Positions 26,436-35,545 of a DNA stretch of 64,000 nt are shown here, one piece after another. The DNA is from JBCDJG01 sp038748065 (GTDB taxonomy: Bacteria; Pseudomonadota; Gammaproteobacteria; Pseudomonadales; Halieaceae): assembly GCA_038748065.1 (NCBI GenBank), contig JBCDJG010000020.1, positions 18,956 through 82,955 of the forward strand, written 5' to 3'. Below the pieces are notes generated by a model. That model had not been told where the DNA came from, did no database searches, and was given only the letters and a program-made list of their open reading frames with translations. Each line of letters starts with the position of its first letter. Positions within the stretch are counted from its first letter, which is position 1. The position numbers and the translations under genes were made by a program.

Positions 26436-27212
26436 ATGCAAAGCATGCCATTGAGCGCCCTGACGAAGGCAGGCGATATGATTGATGCGCTGGGTAGCCC
26501 TTCGTTTCATGAAGCCGTCGCGGGATTCGCGCGCCAGTTGATTGATCCGGATGTGTTCACCATCATGAGGCACGACCCGGCGCGAGAACCGGAACTCCTC
26601 TACGGTAGCGTGGCGACCCTACGCGATGCCTGCGCTCGCTATAGCAGCACAACTCACGTCAATGATCCCTTCGTCCGCGCACTGAATCGGGGGGACGTCA
26701 GTGGCGGATACCGCTTAGAGGACCTGGTCAAGCGGCATGGCTCAACGCCCGAGGCGTCCACCCGAGGAATCGAGCTAAGCGCTGATGAGGAGAGCGGCTA
26801 CAGAACCATAGGCTGGCCCCGTGCGATGCAGGAGGTGGGGCTGGTCGTGCCCTTGGAAGCCGGGGGGCGTCTGCAACTGGCCTGGTATCGCTCCCGTCAT
26901 CATGCCAATAAGAACTGTTTCAACTCTACTGATCTAGCCCGCCTACAGGCGGCCTACCCGCCTATCGCTGCGGCCTGCCGCCAGCACGGACCGTGTCGTA
27001 AGCAGCCACCCCAACCACGTCCGACACACCGCTTATCGCCTCGAGAACAGCAGGTCCTGGATTTCATTCTCGCGGGCTACCAGTCACCCGCTATTGCTGC
27101 GCACCTGGGCATTGGGCTGGTTACCGTGAAGACTCATCGCAAGAATCTCTACAACAAGCTCAGCGTTGCCAATCTCAGCGAGCTTTTTGCCAGATACTCT
27201 GTGGGCGACTAA
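26436..27212 (+). CDS. LuxR-family transcriptional regulator
   Basis: 258 residues from ATG 26436 (ggag 6 bases upstream); the frame opens at ATG 26403. The C-terminus is a clear LuxR helix-turn-helix (LSPREQQVLDFILAGYQSPAIAAHLGIGLVTVKTHRKNLYNKLSV). The N-terminal 190 residues are a ligand-sensing-type domain without an obvious acyl-homoserine-lactone-binding motif (Trp/Tyr/Asp pattern not clear). It is divergent from the FAD/Rieske pair, so it may regulate that pair. Confidence 0.88.
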   Translation: MQSMPLSALTKAGDMIDALGSPSFHEAVAGFARQLIDPDVFTIMRHDPAREPELLYGSVATLRDACARYSSTTHVNDPFVRALNRGDVSGGYRLEDLVKRHGSTPEASTRGIELSADEESGYRTIGWPRAMQEVGLVVPLEAGGRLQLAWYRSRHHANKNCFNSTDLARLQAAYPPIAAACRQHGPCRKQPPQPRPTHRLSPREQQVLDFILAGYQSPAIAAHLGIGLVTVKTHRKNLYNKLSVANLSELFARYSVGD

Positions 27213-27496
27213 GCCGACAATTGCAGTTACCAAACTCAGTGTCTGAATACTGCCGCCATAAGCAAGCGTCGACAGCGGCGCGACAAAGTGCCGCATCGAG
27301 CGATTCGAGATACGTCTGCCCCCCGAACTTTTCCCGTAGCAGGCATTGCAGAATGACCGCCAAGCCATTAATCTCAACATCAAATTAAATAAGAAAACAT
27401 GCGCTTCAAAGCGCCCGCTGAATCCAGACTGCCTCTGTAACATTGCTGGCGGTCGCCTTGGCCGAGCCTTCGGCTTACAGCAACGGAGTCAGTGTG

Positions 27497-30157
27497 ATGA
27501 TGCCAGTAGCATTTGCGAGCCGCCCCCTATTGATGAGTGCCGTAGCAGCGGCGAGCCTGCAGATCGCAAGCGCTCTCGCCCAGGAGGAGCAGGGAAACCA
27601 ACTGGAAGAGATCGTTGTAACCGGCTCCCGGATTCAAAGTGGCATTGATTCTGACCTGAACGCCCTGCCTGTACAGGTACTGACCCTGGAACAGTTCGAG
27701 TACACGCCCGCTGATTCCGTCGCAGACTTCCTCCATGAGCTACCTTCGATAGGCAATTCGGACTCCATATACCAGGACGAGGGCGGCGGAGGCAATTCCA
27801 GCGTCAACCTTCGCGGCGCCGGGGTTGGATACACCCTGTCGCTGGTAAATGGCCGCCGTTTCGGCGGTGAAGATGCACCCGACGTCGGCGCCCTGCCGCC
27901 CGAGGCCATCGGCGGTATCGAAATACTGAAGACCGGCTCCTCCGCTATCTACGGCTCAGACGCCGTGGCCGGCGTCGTGAATATCAAGCTGCGTGACAAC
28001 TTTGAAGGCCTGCAAATCACCGGCACCTATGGCGAGGCAACGCGTGACTATGACCCTCCGTCTTCGATCGCTGATTACGAGGATGTAAACGTTGGCCGCG
28101 CCTTGAGTGGCGACGGCTCAAATTCACGGGTAGGCGCGCTTTTTGGCACAAGCGGTGAGCGTTGGCGCTTCACCGGAAGCTTGAGCTATCAGGACTTTGA
28201 GGGCTTTTCGCGGGCAGATCGCGACGTGACGGCAACGCGCGACTTCCGCCGTTTTGGCGGCGCCGACAGGCGCGGTGTACGGGGCGCACCCCATTCACTG
28301 ATCAATCTGCTGAATGGTGAATTAGTCTCCATCGATATCGATCGCTTCTCACCTGGCTATGTGCCAACCAGCAGCGACGATTTTGTGACCTACAATGAGG
28401 AACTGCAGAAACTCAGCGGCGCAGAACAGGGCACCGCTCCCCCGATGGAACGCTACTCAGGTCATTGGTCGGCCTCCTTCGACATCAACGCCGCCACACG
28501 CCTCTACACCTTCGGCTATGCCGACTATCGGGAGCAGGAATTCAACTACCACGAACCGCGGGTCGAGGTGAACGTACTCAACCCGAGCAACCCCAATAAC
28601 GTGCTCAATGCGCCGGTAATTGCGTTCGTGTCCCTGGACCCATCCGTACATGGATTCAACAGTCGCGATATAGATACGTCCAACTGGCAGGCAACCATAG
28701 GCGTCGAAGGCACGATTGGCGATCGCTGGAACTACGATGTGTCTTATACCGTTTACGAAAAGATCGTCGACACAGTGGGCAAGAATGGCGTCAGCACGAG
28801 CGCTGCCCAGGCGCTGGCAGATTCAGGGGAGTTCAATCCATTCTGCTATCGCTGCACCAGCGCGGACGTTTTCGCGCAGATGACGGCCAACCCGGAAATC
28901 GAAACGACCAGTGACGTGGAGACCTTTGACGTATTGTTCTCAGGCGACTTGTTCGAATACGGGCCAGGTACAGTATCAGGAGCAGTGGGATACCAGTTTC
29001 GCGGCATCAAGGGCGCGTTCAGGCCAGATCAGGTAGCACAGACCTTTGACGAGTGGTTTGTCGGAGTATCTGGCGACCCAATTTCGGACTCAAGAAACGT
29101 GAATGCGTTCTTTGCGGAGCTTTTGGTCCCCCTATACAGCGGCAGCAGCGACGACTTCGTGACAGCCGCGGAAATCTCAGGCGCGGTGCGTCGCGAAGAC
29201 TACAGTGACTTTGGCGCAGAAACCGTCTCTCAGGTGCTGGGGCGCATCGCATTCATCGATGAGCAAGTCATTTTTCGAGTAGGCTATGCCGAGTCATTTC
29301 GCGCGCCACCTGTCTCTCAGCTGGTATTGCCGGTCGTGACCAACACCAATAACTCGGGTTTTTTCTTTGACCCGGTTCGTGGCGGCTTCTTTGACCTCGA
29401 TATTACCTCGGGGGGCAACCCGGATCTCGACTCTGGGGATGGCCTTTCGCAGAACATAGGCCTGATCGTCCGGCCTGACGCGGTCCCGGGTTTATATCTT
29501 TCGGCGGATTTCTGGACGCTGGAGATCGACAACATCATTCGTGCACCCGGGACACAGGAAGTCCTGCTGGGACTTGACCCCGCCGGAACGGTGACCCGTG
29601 ACCCCGAGACGCTATATCCCACCGTCGATGTTACATTCGTCAACTCGGGAACCCGTGAAATTGAAGGTTGGGATTTCGGCGCAAGCTACGCCATGGAAAC
29701 CCGCTTCGGAAACTTTGATTTTTATGGCAACGCCACCTACTTCACCAAGTTTGAGGATAGTTTTGCAGGCGTCACCCAGGAGTACCTGGGAGAGTATATT
29801 AACGGCGAGGCCAACCCCCGCTTTCGATTTGCCGGGGGCATCAACTGGAACAGAAACGCCTGGGACGCCGGTTTCAGCTTTCACTACTACAGCAGTTATT
29901 GGGACCGCTTCGAACCGCTCGACATCAATCAGAAGACGGACGAGCAATACACGGCAGACTTACAGGTGGGTTATGACTTCGGCTATGCCACTCGGGAGGG
30001 CGCGCTCAGCGGCCTTAGAGTCTTTGCGGGTGTTGAGAATATGTTTGATCAGGATCCACCCTGGCTGGCTGAGTCCGCCAACGGCTGGGATCGCTTTTTT
30101 GGCGACTTAAGAGGGCGTTACGTGTACGGCGGCGCACGCATCACCTTCTTACAATAA
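27497..30157 (+). CDS. TonB-dependent outer-membrane receptor
   Basis: 886 residues from ATG 27497. Signal peptide (ending SALAQ), TonB box-like LEEIVVTGSRI, plug segments SVNLRGAGVGYTLSLVNGRR and TGSSAIYGSDAVAGVVNIKL, and a barrel with a C-terminal ARITFLQ. Of the large Caulobacter/Sphingomonas-type receptors used for oligosaccharides, peptides or aromatic compounds. It follows the LuxR gene and precedes a small exported protein; substrate unknown. The SD is ggag at 9-base spacing. Confidence 0.9.
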   Translation: MMPVAFASRPLLMSAVAAASLQIASALAQEEQGNQLEEIVVTGSRIQSGIDSDLNALPVQVLTLEQFEYTPADSVADFLHELPSIGNSDSIYQDEGGGGNSSVNLRGAGVGYTLSLVNGRRFGGEDAPDVGALPPEAIGGIEILKTGSSAIYGSDAVAGVVNIKLRDNFEGLQITGTYGEATRDYDPPSSIADYEDVNVGRALSGDGSNSRVGALFGTSGERWRFTGSLSYQDFEGFSRADRDVTATRDFRRFGGADRRGVRGAPHSLINLLNGELVSIDIDRFSPGYVPTSSDDFVTYNEELQKLSGAEQGTAPPMERYSGHWSASFDINAATRLYTFGYADYREQEFNYHEPRVEVNVLNPSNPNNVLNAPVIAFVSLDPSVHGFNSRDIDTSNWQATIGVEGTIGDRWNYDVSYTVYEKIVDTVGKNGVSTSAAQALADSGEFNPFCYRCTSADVFAQMTANPEIETTSDVETFDVLFSGDLFEYGPGTVSGAVGYQFRGIKGAFRPDQVAQTFDEWFVGVSGDPISDSRNVNAFFAELLVPLYSGSSDDFVTAAEISGAVRREDYSDFGAETVSQVLGRIAFIDEQVIFRVGYAESFRAPPVSQLVLPVVTNTNNSGFFFDPVRGGFFDLDITSGGNPDLDSGDGLSQNIGLIVRPDAVPGLYLSADFWTLEIDNIIRAPGTQEVLLGLDPAGTVTRDPETLYPTVDVTFVNSGTREIEGWDFGASYAMETRFGNFDFYGNATYFTKFEDSFAGVTQEYLGEYINGEANPRFRFAGGINWNRNAWDAGFSFHYYSSYWDRFEPLDINQKTDEQYTADLQVGYDFGYATREGALSGLRVFAGVENMFDQDPPWLAESANGWDRFFGDLRGRYVYGGARITFLQ

Positions 30158-30162
30158 TAAGT

Positions 30163-30196
30163 CCCCGGTTACGGCCGAAAGGGCCGCAACCGAGGC
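30163..30196. terminator. Hairpin between convergent genes
   Basis: ccccggttacggcc / gggccgcaaccgagg forms a 12-14 base stem with a GAAA-type loop and two mismatches. No T-run follows on either side. It probably ends transcription of the receptor and of the convergent small gene, or is a bidirectional element. Confidence 0.5.
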
Positions 30197-30239
30197 AAGG
30201 TCTTCAGTGTGGCCTGGACACTGACTTCAGAAAGAGCGG

Positions 30240-30494
30240 CTATTTGCCGGCATTTTGCGTGCGACGGAAGGGCGGCCGGCCGGTGTAATCAGTGGTCTTG
30301 GCGTTGCGCGACGCCGTTACCGTCTCCATGCTGGCGACATCGATAACCGGAACTTCAACCAGTTGACGCTGGTAGGGCGGGCGACCGGTGGTATCGACTT
30401 CCCATACCTTCGCGGTTTCCTGCTTGCTGCTTTCGGCGACCGAAGGCAAAGAAATGAGTGATGCTGCGAGTCCAACAAGAAGTGCACTTCTCAT
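30240..30494 (-). CDS. Small exported protein with TGRPP repeats
   Basis: 84 residues. Signal peptide (MRSALLVGLAASLISLPSVA). Two copies of a short motif, TTGRPPYQRQ and YTGRPPFRRT, lie at about residues 35-44 and 69-78, separated by a hydrophobic stretch. The end is basic (RRTQNAGK). Short, secreted and repeated; no family recognised. It converges on the receptor gene and has its own upstream AT-rich promoter region. Confidence 0.75.
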   Translation of the reverse strand: MRSALLVGLAASLISLPSVAESSKQETAKVWEVDTTGRPPYQRQLVEVPVIDVASMETVTASRNAKTTDYTGRPPFRRTQNAGK

Positions 30495-30841
30495 GGTTTA
30501 TTACCTCTGTAGTGAATGTTTAATGCCTTGCAGGCGCGCGCATTGTAGGCAAAACGGAGGGCTATACCCGACTAAATTACTCAGTTTTTGTGATATGAAT
30601 TTCCTATCACTGATATCTAATTCTCCCTGACAAATAGTTCACCCTTACCAATACGTCACCGCCGCAATAACACGCCTAAACGCTCGAATTCGGTGCAAAA
30701 CGCCTCCAAACGGTGCGCTTTCAAGCCCTGCGTTCACACAATTGGCTGTTTTTCAGTCACTTAGCCGTGGCTCACTAATTGCATGCTCTCTCGTTAAAGC
30801 GACTGAATAACGACTGACGACTCGTCCGCCAAGGAACCCCC
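30495..30841. other. Intergenic region, divergent, AT-rich
   Basis: 347 bases between the TGRPP gene (minus) and the retropepsin-like gene (plus). It is more AT-rich than the surroundings and probably contains the two promoters. I saw no convincing gene, hairpin or known binding site. Confidence 0.5.
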
Positions 30842-31339
30842 ATGAGACGCACCCTGCTCTGCTGCCTCCCGCTACTCTGGCTTTCGCTGACGACCGCTAA
30901 AGCGGACAGCGTCTACGCTCCCCTTTTCCTCCACGAAGTACCACTAGCCGCAACGCACTCGGGCGGCTACGTGGTTGAAGCTCGCCTGAGCGAGGTTTCC
31001 GGCCAGTTCCTGCTCGATACCGGGGCCAGCATGATCACGCTGAATCGCGACTTTTTCGAGCAGGTCCGCAAGGCAGGCGAGGCAAAGAAAATGAGGCAGG
31101 TTGTTGCCCGTTTTGCGAGCGGTAAAACGCAGACCATGGATGTCTATCAGGTCGAGCGCTTCACCCTGGGAGCGCACTGTGAGATCGGCCCGATTGAAGT
31201 GGCCGTTATGAAGCGTGGCGGTCGCAACCTATTGGGCATGAACGCACTCACCCAGGCAGCGCCCTTCACGGTCTCCCTGTCACCACCAGCGCTGGGCCTG
31301 TCACGCTGCGCAGGTGCCGACGCGATCGCCACGCGTTAG
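30842..31339 (+). CDS. Retropepsin-like aspartic protease, exported
   Basis: 165 residues. Signal peptide ends near ...TAKA (residue 20). Catalytic-type motif FLLDTGASMITL (about residues 59-70) and a downstream LLGMNAL flap-return element match the retropepsin/TIGR02281-like family (gag-asp clan). One domain per chain implies a dimer. Periplasmic. Its stop overlaps the convergent LysR stop by 4 bases. Substrate unknown. Confidence 0.85.
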   Translation: MRRTLLCCLPLLWLSLTTAKADSVYAPLFLHEVPLAATHSGGYVVEARLSEVSGQFLLDTGASMITLNRDFFEQVRKAGEAKKMRQVVARFASGKTQTMDVYQVERFTLGAHCEIGPIEVAVMKRGGRNLLGMNALTQAAPFTVSLSPPALGLSRCAGADAIATR

Positions 31340-32289
31340 CGCTCATCCTCCAACACGCGCACCACGTCACCCACCTCTTCTGTGATGATGGTTCTCATAT
31401 CTTTGGCAAGCTGCCGGAAAAACACGCGAGCGGGCGTTGACCTGCGCCATGCCAGGCCAATAATCCGGGCAAAAGACTCATCCTCGATACCGCGAACGGC
31501 CAAGGCAGAATCGGCGCGAATTTCAGTATCGATATAAAGCGCAGGTAGCAGGGCAAGGCCCATTTCCATCACCACCATCAGCCGCAGCGCGTCGAGGCTC
31601 GTACCCTCATAGTCGCGCAAGATCTCAGCACCATAGCGCGCGGCGACCTGCTCAGTTAGACGGGTAAAACGATGCCCTTCCTGGGTGATCAGCAGTTGTG
31701 CGCCGCGCAAATCGTCCCCCTTCAGCTTGGGCTTCGCAGCAAGTGGATGGCTAGCCGGCAGCACCAGCTTGATATCTTCACGCAGTAGCTGCACCCCATC
31801 CAACTCGCCAGAATTCAGCGGTAGCGCCGTCAGGATCAAATCCAGTTCGCCGGCCTCAAGCTTTGACTCCAGCAGCGAGGGCAGCTCTTCGCGCACGTGT
31901 AGTTTCAGGTCACGATGCAGGGCATGAACGGCGGGCAAAATACGCGGCAGCACGTAGGGACCCAGCGTCGACTTCACGCCCATGCGGTAGGTTGTTGCGC
32001 CGTCAGCGGCTTGACCCGCCGTGGCAACAAAGTCGTCGATGCCCTCGAGCACGCGCCTGGCCATCGGCAGCAACTCCCGGCCCGCCGGGCTAGGTGTGGT
32101 ACCCGATCGTCCGCGCTCAAAAAGCGGTGTTCCCAGCACCTTCTCCAGCTGCGCAATCTGCGCCGTGATGGTCGGCTGACTGATGCCGAGGTTCTCGCCG
32201 GCGCGCCGAAAGCTCCCGCCTTCCGCTACGGCCAGAAAGTACTCGAGTTGTTTTATTGAGGGACGCGAGGTGCTCGGTTTCTTGCCCAT
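31336..32289 (-). CDS. LysR-family transcriptional regulator
   Basis: 317 residues. Helix-turn-helix EYFLAVAEGGSFRRAGENLGISQPTITAQIAQLEK (17-51), then the type 2 periplasmic-binding fold (KSTLGPYVLPRILPAVHALHRD). OxyR-like in overall shape, but I find no cysteine in the whole protein, so it cannot work by a thiol switch. The gene lies 70 bases upstream (by strand, downstream of the RND operon) and could be transcribed with it or alone. Confidence 0.88.
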   Translation of the reverse strand: MGKKPSTSRPSIKQLEYFLAVAEGGSFRRAGENLGISQPTITAQIAQLEKVLGTPLFERGRSGTTPSPAGRELLPMARRVLEGIDDFVATAGQAADGATTYRMGVKSTLGPYVLPRILPAVHALHRDLKLHVREELPSLLESKLEAGELDLILTALPLNSGELDGVQLLREDIKLVLPASHPLAAKPKLKGDDLRGAQLLITQEGHRFTRLTEQVAARYGAEILRDYEGTSLDALRLMVVMEMGLALLPALYIDTEIRADSALAVRGIEDESFARIIGLAWRRSTPARVFFRQLAKDMRTIITEEVGDVVRVLEDER

Positions 32290-32359
32290 GATTTTGCTGG
32301 GTCGCCAGCTGCTATCAACGCGCCTATCTTAACCGGTTTTCCGCTAGCTGATCCTGAGT

Positions 32360-35300
32360 TCAGCTTGAGCTGCCAGGACTGTAGCTCGAGTTCGGGAACA
32401 GCCGTAGGGCCCTGAAACGGGCGAATGCCCCCTTTAAAGACTGCGGCAGCGCGAGCATGGCCGGCGTCGCTATCAGCGTCAGCACCGTGGCAAAGGCCAG
32501 CCCAAAAACGATCGCCTGCGACAGCGGCGCCCAGAACATCGCCATCTCTCCTTCGGCAGTAACGGTGCGAGCGCTTAGGTCCACGGAATAACCCGCGGCT
32601 AGCGGCAACAGCCCGCACACAGTAGTAACGGTGGTGAGCAACACAGGTCGCAGCCGCTGCGCCGTGGCCCGGACGATCTGGTCACGCACGTCGAGCTCAG
32701 GCTGCTGGCGTCGAACATGGTTGAAGGTGTCAATCAGTATGATGTTGTTGTTCACCACAATACCCGCCAAAGCCACTACACCGACCCCGGTGAGCAAGGC
32801 GCTAAAGGGGCTGCCCAATACCAGCAGGCCCAGCAGGACCCCCGCCGTCGACATCACAACGGCCAGCAGGATCAGGGCGCTCTGATAGAAGCTGTTGAAT
32901 TGCGTCACCAGCAGGATAAACATCAGCGCCAGGGCCAGGCTGAAGGCCGCTGAGACAAAGGCCATGGAGTCAGCCTGTTCCTCGTTAGCCCCGCGAAAGC
33001 GAATCGTGACGGCGGGGTCAAAGTCCTGGCCCTGCAGCCAGGCATCAATCTCGCGCACCATCCGATCGGCCATCACGCCGTCACGCACGTTTGCCCGGAT
33101 TAATTCGACCGGCAGGCCATCGACGCGCTTGAGCGCATCAACGCCCTGAGCGGGTTCCAGATTCACAAAATTGCTGAGCGGCACCATGCCCTGAGCCGTG
33201 CTCAGGCGCATCTCATTCATCGCGGTGATACCGCGATCGGCCTCGGGATAGCGCACACGAATGTCCACAGAGTCCTCGGCGTCATCCGGACGATATTCCC
33301 CAACCTTGACGCCATCGGTCACCAGTTGCACAGCCAGACCGGCCGACGAAACATCAGCGCCATAGAGTGCCGCCTGCTGCTTATCCACCTCAATGCGCCA
33401 TTCAATGGAAGGCAGAGCAGCAGAGTCGTCAATGTCCACCAACTCCGGGAGCGTATCGAGGTAGGCACGCACCGATGCCATGGTCGGCTCCAAGAGCTCG
33501 CGCTCCCGTGACGTAAACTCAATTTGTATGGGTTTACCGACCGGCGGCCCCTTCTCGATGGGCTGGACCTCCACTTTCAGCCCCGCCAGTTGCTCCGTTC
33601 GCTCGCGAATTTCGCGCATCACCGCGTTACCGCCGATCGCCCGCTCAGATTCGGGCACCAGTTCAATAAAGATCGAGCCGATGCGATCCGAGCTACTGCC
33701 CATGAAATCGCCGTCGCTTGCACCGGGCAGGAGGGTCTGTGTGTTAAGGAATCGAATGCCCGGAATCTGCAGAATCTCCGACTCCGCCTCCAGCACAAGA
33801 CGATTAACCTCACCGGCGGCAAAATTGCCGCGGCCAAGCACCGAAACCTTAATGAACTGGGGATCAGCGTTCGAGAAGAAGATCGTACCCGCACCATAGC
33901 GGCCGTAGGCCCAGAACACGGAGAACAGCACACTGAAAATAATCGCAAGGGTCAGCGCCGGTCGCTGGCACACCCCCGCCATAAAGCGGGCAAAGCGACC
34001 GGTCAGCGTCGGAAGTTCCGTCGGATCGCCCGACTCCAGGATTCGCTGCGCTCGGGCGACCTCGGCGTTATGCATGGATGGCTTGCCGAACAACGTACCG
34101 ATAACGGGGCCAAACAGCAGCGCATACAGCAAAGAGCCGATCAACACCGTAAACACGGTAACCGGCAGGTAGACCATAAACTGCCCTGAAACTCCGGGCC
34201 AAAACAGCATCGGCAGGAAGGCCGCCAGCGTTGTTGCCGTGGATGCGGTGACCGGCCAGAACATACGCTTAACGGACTGTGCATAGGCGCGTCTATGGTC
34301 CATGCCTTCTTCCATCATCCGGTTGGCGTACTCGGTAACGACGATGCCGCCGTCGATCAGCATCCCCAACCCCAGCAACATGCCGAACATGACCATGAAG
34401 TTGAAGGTATACCCCAGCAGATAAATGATGGTGACCGCAAAAAGAAGGGAGAACGGGATGCCCAAACCCACCACGAGGCCGCTGCGAAAGCCCATCGCCG
34501 CTACCACCAGCACCATCACCAGGGCCAGTGCGGTGAGGATATTCCCTTCCAGCTCGCGGACCTGTACTGACGCAAACTCGGCCTGGTTTTGCGAGACGAG
34601 GATATCGATACCACCGGGGAGACTGCTGCGCGCGGCCTCAACAATGCCAAGCACCGTATCCACGGTATCGATGACGTTAGCGTCTGAACGTTTCTTGACG
34701 CTGATGGAAATCGTCTGCTGACCGTTGTAACGAGCGAAGCTGGCTCTATCTTTAAAGGTACGGCGCACACTGGCGACATCCTGCAGTGTTACCACGCTAT
34801 CCAGCGAGCTGCGCAAGGGCAGGGCCAGCACGTCCCCGGCCTGCTCCACGATCGCCGGCACCTTAACGGCAAAGCGCCCGCTCTCGAGGTTCATGGAACC
34901 GGCAGGGATCAGGCGATTGTTCCGCTGCAAGACGGACACCAGCTCTTCCGCAGAGATGCGATACGCGTTAAGAGCGTCGGGATCGATAATGACTTCCAGA
35001 ACTTCATCACGGTGGCCCTGCAGCTCGGCGGTCAACACCTCGGGAACTGCCTCGATCTGCTCCTTTAAACGCAGCGCCGACTGGTAAATCTCTCGCTCGC
35101 TTGCATTTGGGCCGATGAAGTTGACCTGCAGCATGGGGAAGCTGTCGGCGGTCAGCTCGTCTACGAAAGGCTCCTCGGCGGTGTCGGGCATTTCGGCACG
35201 GGCAGCATCTACGGCTTCGCGCACGTCGGCGAGGGTCTGATCAAGGTCTTGCGATACATCGAACTCGACAAAAAAGGAAGCCATGCCCTCGGAGGCTGTG

Positions 35301-35545
35301 GATTTGAGCTCAACGATGCCTTCCAGCTTGCGCAGCTCAAGCTCCATCGGCTGCACCAATAAACGCTCGGCATCTTCCGGTGATATGCCCTCGTGTACGA
35401 CTCCAACGTAATACAGTGGCAGATCGACGTGGGGGTCATTCGCAATGGGGAGGGCCGCACGCGCCATAAACCCCGCCAATACCATAACGACCAGCAGAGA
35501 CAGGGTGGTCCGGGTGCGACCGATGGCGGTCTCGATAAGGCTCAT
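32360..35545 (-). CDS. RND efflux permease
   Basis: 1061 residues of the AcrB/MexB-like RND family: two halves each with a periplasmic porter domain and membrane helices (first helix at 13-35, second set near 335-360). The helix-4 site reads LGMLIDGGIVV: Asp398 is at the position of AcrB Asp407, but the position of Asp408 is Gly399. The ATGA overlap with the adaptor shows co-translation. No outer-membrane protein is adjacent. Substrate unknown. Confidence 0.92.
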   Translation of the reverse strand: MSLIETAIGRTRTTLSLLVVMVLAGFMARAALPIANDPHVDLPLYYVGVVHEGISPEDAERLLVQPMELELRKLEGIVELKSTASEGMASFFVEFDVSQDLDQTLADVREAVDAARAEMPDTAEEPFVDELTADSFPMLQVNFIGPNASEREIYQSALRLKEQIEAVPEVLTAELQGHRDEVLEVIIDPDALNAYRISAEELVSVLQRNNRLIPAGSMNLESGRFAVKVPAIVEQAGDVLALPLRSSLDSVVTLQDVASVRRTFKDRASFARYNGQQTISISVKKRSDANVIDTVDTVLGIVEAARSSLPGGIDILVSQNQAEFASVQVRELEGNILTALALVMVLVVAAMGFRSGLVVGLGIPFSLLFAVTIIYLLGYTFNFMVMFGMLLGLGMLIDGGIVVTEYANRMMEEGMDHRRAYAQSVKRMFWPVTASTATTLAAFLPMLFWPGVSGQFMVYLPVTVFTVLIGSLLYALLFGPVIGTLFGKPSMHNAEVARAQRILESGDPTELPTLTGRFARFMAGVCQRPALTLAIIFSVLFSVFWAYGRYGAGTIFFSNADPQFIKVSVLGRGNFAAGEVNRLVLEAESEILQIPGIRFLNTQTLLPGASDGDFMGSSSDRIGSIFIELVPESERAIGGNAVMREIRERTEQLAGLKVEVQPIEKGPPVGKPIQIEFTSRERELLEPTMASVRAYLDTLPELVDIDDSAALPSIEWRIEVDKQQAALYGADVSSAGLAVQLVTDGVKVGEYRPDDAEDSVDIRVRYPEADRGITAMNEMRLSTAQGMVPLSNFVNLEPAQGVDALKRVDGLPVELIRANVRDGVMADRMVREIDAWLQGQDFDPAVTIRFRGANEEQADSMAFVSAAFSLALALMFILLVTQFNSFYQSALILLAVVMSTAGVLLGLLVLGSPFSALLTGVGVVALAGIVVNNNIILIDTFNHVRRQQPELDVRDQIVRATAQRLRPVLLTTVTTVCGLLPLAAGYSVDLSARTVTAEGEMAMFWAPLSQAIVFGLAFATVLTLIATPAMLALPQSLKGAFARFRALRLFPNSSYSPGSSS

